Below are positions 58,885 to 64,000 of a DNA stretch of 64,000 bases, piece by piece. Both the position numbers and the translations under genes were made by a program. The DNA comes from Ignavibacteriales bacterium. Its GTDB lineage: Bacteria > Bacteroidota > Ignavibacteria > Ignavibacteriales > Ignavibacteriaceae. The notes under the pieces are model-generated. The model saw nothing but the letters and a program-made list of their open reading frames with translations, did no database searches and had not been told where the DNA came from. Numbering within the stretch: the stretch's first letter is position 1; the number at the start of each line of letters is the position of its first letter. The stretch covers positions 372,001 to 436,000 of the forward strand of contig CP054182.1 of the NCBI GenBank assembly GCA_015709675.1, read 5' to 3'.

Positions 58885-60864
58885 ATGGAGCACACATCAA
58901 CCGGTAAAGGACTGCCGGAAAATGCTTACAGTGAACTGAAACCAGGTGAAAGTTATCAGCCGATTATGCCGGCGGGTTCAAATCCCCCCGAGGTCGGACC
59001 CTACTCAATCGGAACCGGTCTTGTTATGGCCGTACTTTTCTCCGCCGCGGCTGCTTATCTCGGGCTTAAAATCGGGCAGGTGTTTGAAGCCGCTATCCCC
59101 ATCGCTATTATGGCTGTCGGGCTTTCCGCTCTGATGAAACGGAAAAACGCGCTCGGCGAAAATGTGATTATCCAGTCGGTCGGAGCTACCTCCGGACTGG
59201 TTGTAGCCGGCGCCATCTTTACCATCCCCGCGCTGTATATACTCGGACTGGATATCCCCTATTACCAGATCTTCCTTGCCTCGCTGCTCGGCGGATTCCT
59301 TGGCATCCTCTTCCTCATCCCTTTCCGTAAATATTTTGTGCAGGAAATGCATGGCAAGTTCCCCTTCCCTGAAGCAACCGCAACCACCGAGGTTCTGGTA
59401 GCCGGTGAAAAAGGGGGAAGCAGCGCCAAGGTGCTGGTGATGAGCGGCCTGATAGGCGGTATATATGATTTTGTTATTGCATCGTTCGGCTGGTGGGGAG
59501 AAGTGTTCACCACCCGGGTTTTTGCTTTCGGGCAGGAACTTGCTGATAAGATGCGCATTGTGTTTAAGATTAATGTCGGCGCAGCAGTTCTGGGTCTCGG
59601 ATATATCGTGGGACTGAAATACTCAGCCATCATCGTGGCCGGTTCGGCGCTCTCCTGGTATGTTCTGATTCCCGTGGTCTCGTATATAGGTGAACAGATG
59701 AGCACACCGCTTGGGGCTAATGTTACCAAGCTGATTTCGGAAATGAGCGCGGAAGAAATTTTCCGCAACTATGTCCGTCATATCGGTATCGGCGGTATTG
59801 CCATGGCAGGTGTTATCGGCATTATCCGTTCATCAAAAATTATCAAGAGCGCGTTTGCTCTTGCCATTAAGGAGATCGGCGGAGGCAAGGCGGCGAACGG
59901 AAATAAAATCCGTACGGAGCGCGATTTAAGCATGGCAACGGTTGTTTCCTTAATCGTGCTTGTGCTTATTCTTACCTTCCTTTTCTTCTTCGGAGGAATC
60001 GGGCTTTCACTTACCCATTCCTTCCTTGGACTGCTGATTGTCGGCGTTATTGCATTCCTCTTTACTACTGTTGCAGCTAACGCTATTGCCATAGTTGGAA
60101 CCAACCCCGTATCGGGCATGACCCTGATGACGCTCATCCTTTCTTCCATTGTACTGGTTTCAGCCGGACTTACCGGTCAGACCGGAATGGCTGCCGCGCT
60201 GATTATCGGCGGTGTTGTCTGCACATCACTAAGTATGGCGGGCGGATTTATTACCGACTTAAAAATCGGTTACTGGCTTGGGTCTTCTCCTTACAAGCAG
60301 CAGAGCTGGAAGTTCCTCGGAACTCTAATTTCAGCCGCTACCGTTGGATATGTTGTTCTTATTCTGAATGATACCTACGGATTCTCAGGCGAAGGCGCTC
60401 TTGCCGCACCTCAGGCAAACGCTATGGCAGCAGTCATACAGCCGCTGATGGATAATCAGCCCGCGCCGTGGATGCTCTATCTTGCCGGAGCAATGATGTC
60501 ACTGATTCTTGTTTCGCTCGGCGTTCCCGCGCTTGCATTCGCCCTTGGCATGTATATACCGCTTGAACTGAACACTCCGCTGCTGGTCGGCGGTCTTATT
60601 GCCCACTTTGTTTCAACAAGAAGCAAGGATGATAAAATTAACAACGCACGCCGCGAACGCGGTACGCTGATCGCATCCGGATTCATTGCCGGCGGCGCTC
60701 TGATGGGTGTGGTCTCCGCATTCCTCCGCTACTTAGGATATAACTGGGTGAATGCCGAGTGGTTTGAAAGCCACGCGGCTGAACTGGTTGCCATCATGAT
60801 GCTCGGCCTGCTGGCTTCGTATATGATATGGGATTCACTCCGCGGCAAACCTGAAAATGATTAA
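58885..60864 (+). CDS. OPT-family oligopeptide transporter
   Basis: The 659-residue protein has about 14-16 membrane helices. It opens with an extramembrane segment that includes the conserved PGESYQPIMPAGSNPPEV. AAAAYLGLKIGQVFEAAIPI and SVGATSGLVVAGAIFTIPAL match the OPT family (bacterial type, 600-700 residues). A conserved GKFPFPEATATTEVL loop follows. OPT proteins take up oligopeptides or metal chelates. It lies 22 bp before pepT, so import and tripeptide cleavage are probably co-expressed. Confidence 0.94.
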   Translation: MEHTSTGKGLPENAYSELKPGESYQPIMPAGSNPPEVGPYSIGTGLVMAVLFSAAAAYLGLKIGQVFEAAIPIAIMAVGLSALMKRKNALGENVIIQSVGATSGLVVAGAIFTIPALYILGLDIPYYQIFLASLLGGFLGILFLIPFRKYFVQEMHGKFPFPEATATTEVLVAGEKGGSSAKVLVMSGLIGGIYDFVIASFGWWGEVFTTRVFAFGQELADKMRIVFKINVGAAVLGLGYIVGLKYSAIIVAGSALSWYVLIPVVSYIGEQMSTPLGANVTKLISEMSAEEIFRNYVRHIGIGGIAMAGVIGIIRSSKIIKSAFALAIKEIGGGKAANGNKIRTERDLSMATVVSLIVLVLILTFLFFFGGIGLSLTHSFLGLLIVGVIAFLFTTVAANAIAIVGTNPVSGMTLMTLILSSIVLVSAGLTGQTGMAAALIIGGVVCTSLSMAGGFITDLKIGYWLGSSPYKQQSWKFLGTLISAATVGYVVLILNDTYGFSGEGALAAPQANAMAAVIQPLMDNQPAPWMLYLAGAMMSLILVSLGVPALAFALGMYIPLELNTPLLVGGLIAHFVSTRSKDDKINNARRERGTLIASGFIAGGALMGVVSAFLRYLGYNWVNAEWFESHAAELVAIMMLGLLASYMIWDSLRGKPEND

Positions 60865-60886
60865 ACTCTAAATAAGGATATATATA

Positions 60887-62134
60887 ATGTTCGATCAAAA
60901 TTATAAATTTACCTGTGTTGACCGGTTTCTGAAATATGTAACCATTGACACACAGTCAGATGAAAATTCAACTTCTTTCCCTTCAACAGAAAAGCAGAAA
61001 GATCTCTCACGCCTTCTGGTGGAAGAACTGCTCGCTCTCGGTGTAAAGGATGCCGCAATGGATGAGTGGGGTTATGTAACCGGAACGGTTCCGGGCAACA
61101 CCACGAAGAACGTTCCTGTTGTGGGTTTTATCTCGCATGTTGATACTTCTCCGGCAGTATCGGGTGCAAATGTAAAACCGATGATCCACAAGAATTATCA
61201 GGGGGGTGATATACCGCTCCCGATGGACGGGCAGGTTATCCGCGCTGCTGATAATGAAGACCTTGCAACCATGATCGGATTCGACATCATCACCTCCGAC
61301 GGTTCAACGCTTCTCGGAGCAGATAACAAAGCCGGCGTGGCTGAAATCATGGATGCTGTGCAGTATCTGATGTCTCATCCGGAAGTAAAACATGGTGATA
61401 TAAAGATATGTTTTACCCCTGATGAAGAAATCGGCAAAGGCACATTCAAGTTCGATGTAAAGAAGTTCGGAGCGCAGTATGCATATACGGTTGACGGCCA
61501 GACCCGCGGCGAAGTTGAATCAGAGACGTTTTCCGCTGATATGGTTACCCTCAAGTTTATCGGGCGCAATATTCATCCCGGTTATGCAAAAGGGAAGATG
61601 ATCAATTCGATCAAGATTGCATCGCGCTTTATTGAATCGCTCCCAAAAGACCGTCTCTCCCCTGAGACAACTGAAGGGCGCGAAGGATATGTTCACTGCA
61701 TTACCTTTGAAGGAACCGAAGAAGAAACCACGCTCCGCATTATCATCCGTGACTTCATTGATGAAAAGCTGAAAGAGTATGAAGACTTCCTGAAAGACCT
61801 CGCTGAAAAAACCATTGCGCAGTTCCCCGGCTCGCGTATGGATTTCAAAGTGCATGAGCAGTACCGCAACATGCGATATATACTCAAGGATCATCCGCAG
61901 GTAACCGACTACGCTGTTGAAGCAATGAAGGCACTCAACATTGAGCCCCGGATGATGCCTATCCGCGGCGGTACGGACGGTTCACGCCTTTCATTCATGG
62001 GGCTCCCCACGCCGAACATCTTCGCGGGTGAACACAGTTTCCACTCCAAGACCGAATGGGTCGCCATTCAGGATATGGAAATGGCGGTGCGTGTTATCGT
62101 GAAGATCGCGGAGATATGGGAGCAGAAGTCGTAA
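60887..62134 (+). CDS. pepT: Peptidase T (tripeptide aminopeptidase)
   Basis: PepT removes the N-terminal residue from tripeptides. The 415-residue length is normal for this M20 metallopeptidase. The zinc ligands appear in GFISHVDTSP (His, Asp), LGADNKAGVA (Asp), CFTPDEEIGKG (catalytic Glu plus ligand Glu), YTVDGQTRGE (Asp) and GEHSFHSKTEW (His). GATATATATA precedes the ATG. It pairs with the OPT transporter gene 22 bp upstream; together they would import and digest small peptides. Confidence 0.96.
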   Translation: MFDQNYKFTCVDRFLKYVTIDTQSDENSTSFPSTEKQKDLSRLLVEELLALGVKDAAMDEWGYVTGTVPGNTTKNVPVVGFISHVDTSPAVSGANVKPMIHKNYQGGDIPLPMDGQVIRAADNEDLATMIGFDIITSDGSTLLGADNKAGVAEIMDAVQYLMSHPEVKHGDIKICFTPDEEIGKGTFKFDVKKFGAQYAYTVDGQTRGEVESETFSADMVTLKFIGRNIHPGYAKGKMINSIKIASRFIESLPKDRLSPETTEGREGYVHCITFEGTEEETTLRIIIRDFIDEKLKEYEDFLKDLAEKTIAQFPGSRMDFKVHEQYRNMRYILKDHPQVTDYAVEAMKALNIEPRMMPIRGGTDGSRLSFMGLPTPNIFAGEHSFHSKTEWVAIQDMEMAVRVIVKIAEIWEQKS

Positions 62135-62163
62135 GACGAAATCCCCCATAGTTGTTCTTTAAT

Positions 62164-62199
62164 ACAGCAGACCCTGTTCAGATGAGCGGGGTTTGTTGT
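62164..62199 (+). terminator. Terminator hairpin of the OPT-pepT unit
   Basis: ACAGCAGACCCTG (62164-62176) pairs along 13 positions with CGGGGTTTGTTGT (62187-62199) when G-U pairs are allowed. It lies 29 bp past the pepT stop. A TA-rich stretch follows instead of a clean T-run. Confidence 0.65.
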
Positions 62200-62313
62200 A
62201 TATATATGTTTGAATGAGGGAAGAGGCTGATTATCATCAGTCTGTACTGATGACTTTTTTCTTCTCTGCGGACTTTGCGTTAACTTTAAATACTTTGCGT
62301 TAAGAACTTGTGT

Positions 62314-62522
62314 CGGGGAGTTGAACACGATTTAAGGATTGGCAGGATAAACAGGATTTCGCCCCGCATAATTGTACATTGATTTCCGATCCGTTTTAAT
62401 CCGCGCTGCTTGCATCCGTAAAATCGGCGGCCCATCGGGGAGTCGAACACGATTTAAGGATTGTGAGGATAAACAGGATTTCGCCCCGCATAGGTGTACA
62501 TTGTTCATTGTACATTGATTTC
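62314..62522. repeat. Duplicated ~70-85 bp intergenic element
   Basis: Two copies share CGGGGAGT(T/C)GAACACGA, TTTAAGGATTG(G/T), AGGATAAACAGGATTTCGCC and CCGCATA, and end in TGTACATTGATTT. Copy A is 62314-62384 and copy B 62436-62522. A shorter relative lies at 39728-39762. Copy B overlaps the 3' end of the DUF433 remnant. Confidence 0.75.
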
Positions 62523-62735
62523 TGAGGCAAATTTTAAAACGGCCTTTATATCCTCAGGCTCAAGTTCATCAAATTCCCGAAGAATTTTTTGTTCGTCATA
62601 TCCTTCGGCGAGCATTGATAAAATTGTTGATACCGGCATCCGTAAATTCCTGATGCAGGGCACCCCATTCATAATCTGGGGGTTTTTAGTAATGCGCTCC
62701 CATAATTCCAGAACTGATACTTTTTCTTTGAAAAT
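62505..62735 (-). pseudogene. DUF433-family antitoxin-like gene without a normal start
   Basis: On the minus strand an open frame reads ELWERITKNPQIMNGVPCIR, then NLRMPVSTILSMLAEGYDEQ, then KILREFDELEPEDIKAVLKF. This is the DUF433 pattern (P.I..G.PCIRG.R.PV..IL..L..G....I......L...DI...L.FA). No ATG, GTG or TTG lies between the upstream stop (62739-62741) and the conserved part; the first in-frame ATG falls inside it (MNGVPC). So it is either 5'-decayed or uses a rare start. No PIN/DUF5615 partner remains. Confidence 0.65.
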
Positions 62736-62960
62736 TAATCAGTCACAAAATACGAAGAAAAATAAAGTTTATCCCGGATATCCCTGCTCCTTCTTTCCCG
62801 GCCGGGGCAGGCGGTCACATACGTATTTTCTTGTCAGATTACCGTTTTTTCATTATTATTTTTCCTTAAATGCAGTTTTCTTTGTCCCTTGCCTCTCCTG
62901 CATTAACAGATTCTGAAATTCGTGTCGTTCATCAAAAATCATATAATAAGGAATCTCCCC

Positions 62961-64000
62961 ATGACAAAACGGCTTCTATTTCTTTTCGCATTCCTGTTTC
63001 CGGTATTGGCGACCGCACAGGATAACTCAGTTGAGCTGAGGGATGCTGCCGATGCTTTGGTCAGCAGCCACAACTCACTGCAGGCGGCTTATAATGCCAT
63101 TCCCTCCCCCATGACCCAGGGATACCGGATTGTTATTCAGCAGACCTACACAGGTGCTAATGAAACCTATCCTATCTCCTTCACACAGAAGGATGGCGCA
63201 AGCGCATCACAGAAGATTCAGGTGTATCCAGCCGCCGGAGTTACCATGGTAACCGTTGGCGGAACACCAACCAACGCCCCATCCTGGCAGCTTGACGGTG
63301 CGGATTATGTGGTTATTAACGGAAACGCAGGCAACGGCCCGGCCGGTTCAGCTATCAATATGACCATACAGAACCTTGCCACAACAGGCGCAAACTCCTC
63401 AGCACTCCGTTACCTTAACGGCGCAACCAATAACCATGTAATGAACTGCAAATTTGCCGGATACACTCAGCTGAGCGCGGGACCAAGAACCGTTGAGTTT
63501 CAGCTCTCGGCAAACAATCCGGAAGGCAACTCGGATAATCTGTTTGAATATAATGAAGTGTTCGGCGGACGTTCAGGCATCGGTATTGCAGGAACCGCTG
63601 CTAACCCGAATAAAAATATTGTCATCCGCAACAACAAGATTTATGATTTTGGCTTTGCTGGCATTTGGGTTCTTTCAGGCACAAACAGCTTTGAATTTAC
63701 CAGAAACGAAATCTACCAGACCCAGTTCTACAATGCCGCTCATTCCGGTATGAATATTGCCATTATTCTCGGAACCAATAAAGTTGCATATAATAAAATC
63801 TATAATCTTGCGAACACTTCTACCTCCACTCTACGCGGTATTACCGTTTCTTCCACATCAAACGGAGGAACGCTTCAGATATATAACAATATGATATCTC
63901 TCGCGCTGGATAACGGCACAAAAACTTCAGTTTATGGAGTGCAGCTCGGAGGCGCAGGTGATTATACAGCGGAATTATTTTATAACACCATTTATATAGG
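62961..64000 (+). CDS. Secreted right-handed beta-helix protein (3' end cut by the window)
   Basis: The ATG at 62961 has AAGGA 9 bases upstream and opens a signal peptide (MTKRLLFLFAFLFPVLATAQ). The frame stays open to the window edge, about 346 codons. After a Pro/Thr-rich start come repeated beta-helix turns with N-N-K-I-Y type ladders (NIVIRNNKIYDFGFAGIWVL, TRNEIYQTQFYNAA, VAYNKIYNLAN, IYNNMISLALDNG). Such proteins in this group usually end in a T9SS domain, which would lie outside the window. The role is probably surface adhesion or polysaccharide binding. Confidence 0.85.
   Translation, partial: MTKRLLFLFAFLFPVLATAQDNSVELRDAADALVSSHNSLQAAYNAIPSPMTQGYRIVIQQTYTGANETYPISFTQKDGASASQKIQVYPAAGVTMVTVGGTPTNAPSWQLDGADYVVINGNAGNGPAGSAINMTIQNLATTGANSSALRYLNGATNNHVMNCKFAGYTQLSAGPRTVEFQLSANNPEGNSDNLFEYNEVFGGRSGIGIAGTAANPNKNIVIRNNKIYDFGFAGIWVLSGTNSFEFTRNEIYQTQFYNAAHSGMNIAIILGTNKVAYNKIYNLANTSTSTLRGITVSSTSNGGTLQIYNNMISLALDNGTKTSVYGVQLGGAGDYTAELFYNTIYI

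Noticed and set aside
58970-58990. tRNA T-arm-like GGTTCAAATCC
   Set aside because: It lies inside the OPT gene in frame (GSNPP), and no acceptor or anticodon arm surrounds it.

Overview
The window looks like chromosome from a member of the Ignavibacteria/Chlorobi branch of the Bacteroidota (FCB) superphylum. Five secreted proteins end in a type IX secretion (T9SS) sorting domain with the NYPNPFN signature typical of that branch. Two leaders carry a Bacteroidota-style TAnnTTTG promoter box, yet several genes also have good AGGAG ribosome sites. Base composition is near 50% GC. No tRNA or rRNA gene was seen, and none of the T9SS machinery itself is present.

Layout. 1-5.4 kb: a cut-off secreted esterase, two T9SS cargo proteins (BNR-like and Kelch) and a class C beta-lactamase-like serine hydrolase. 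5.7-9.1 kb: zwf, pgl and murQ, i.e. the oxidative pentose phosphate entry and muramic acid recycling. 9.1-10.2 kb: an array of palindromic REP-like units beside a RAYT (Y1 HUH) transposase. 10.5-19.1 kb: SDR, enolase, a DUF4143 ATPase preceded by helically phased repeats, a HigBA-type toxin-antitoxin pair, a second palindrome array, a DinB-like protein, an ABC-F protein with a structured leader, and an SGNH hydrolase. 19.4-27.7 kb: a T9SS cargo protein, then a minus-strand run of lipoprotein, sigma-54 activator, Ser/Thr kinase with PEGA repeats, Kelch T9SS protein and DUF5683-like membrane protein, which looks like a signalling operon for the cell envelope. 28.0-31.5 kb: a secreted LIM-domain metallopeptidase resembling plant DA1, a PIN toxin with a small antitoxin, a duplicated tail of the DA1-like gene, DsrE and GNAT proteins. 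31.8-39.5 kb: tex, a GLUG-repeat T9SS protein, ferredoxin, miaA, arsM and arsR. 39.5-43.3 kb: tandem repeats, two envelope lipoproteins and a degenerate nucleotide-kinase-like protein.

43.3-49.3 kb: a large hybrid histidine kinase whose receiver has Asn at the phospho-acceptor site, divergent from a four-gene operon of a secreted protein, a polytopic membrane protein, a PAS histidine kinase and a single-domain receiver. 49.4-50.9 kb: an mhqO/mhqD-like pair. 51.0-53.5 kb: an isolated phage structural module (protease/scaffold, major capsid protein, two small membrane proteins) without portal, terminase or tail genes. 53.7-58.5 kb: an accessory island bounded by copies of a 110-122 bp non-coding element, holding a DUF4411/ImmA-IrrE pair, a KAP NTPase and a remnant of a type I restriction gene. 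58.9-64 kb: OPT transporter, peptidase T, a DUF433 remnant and a cut-off secreted beta-helix protein.

Beyond the genes, three kinds of structure stand out. The word TATATA is strongly over-used, even inside genes, through ATA codons placed next to Tyr codons. Several palindrome families occur, two of which share an ATTAATA-like tail. Many short phased or tandem repeats lie at gene ends. All function calls come from reading motifs by eye; no database search was run.
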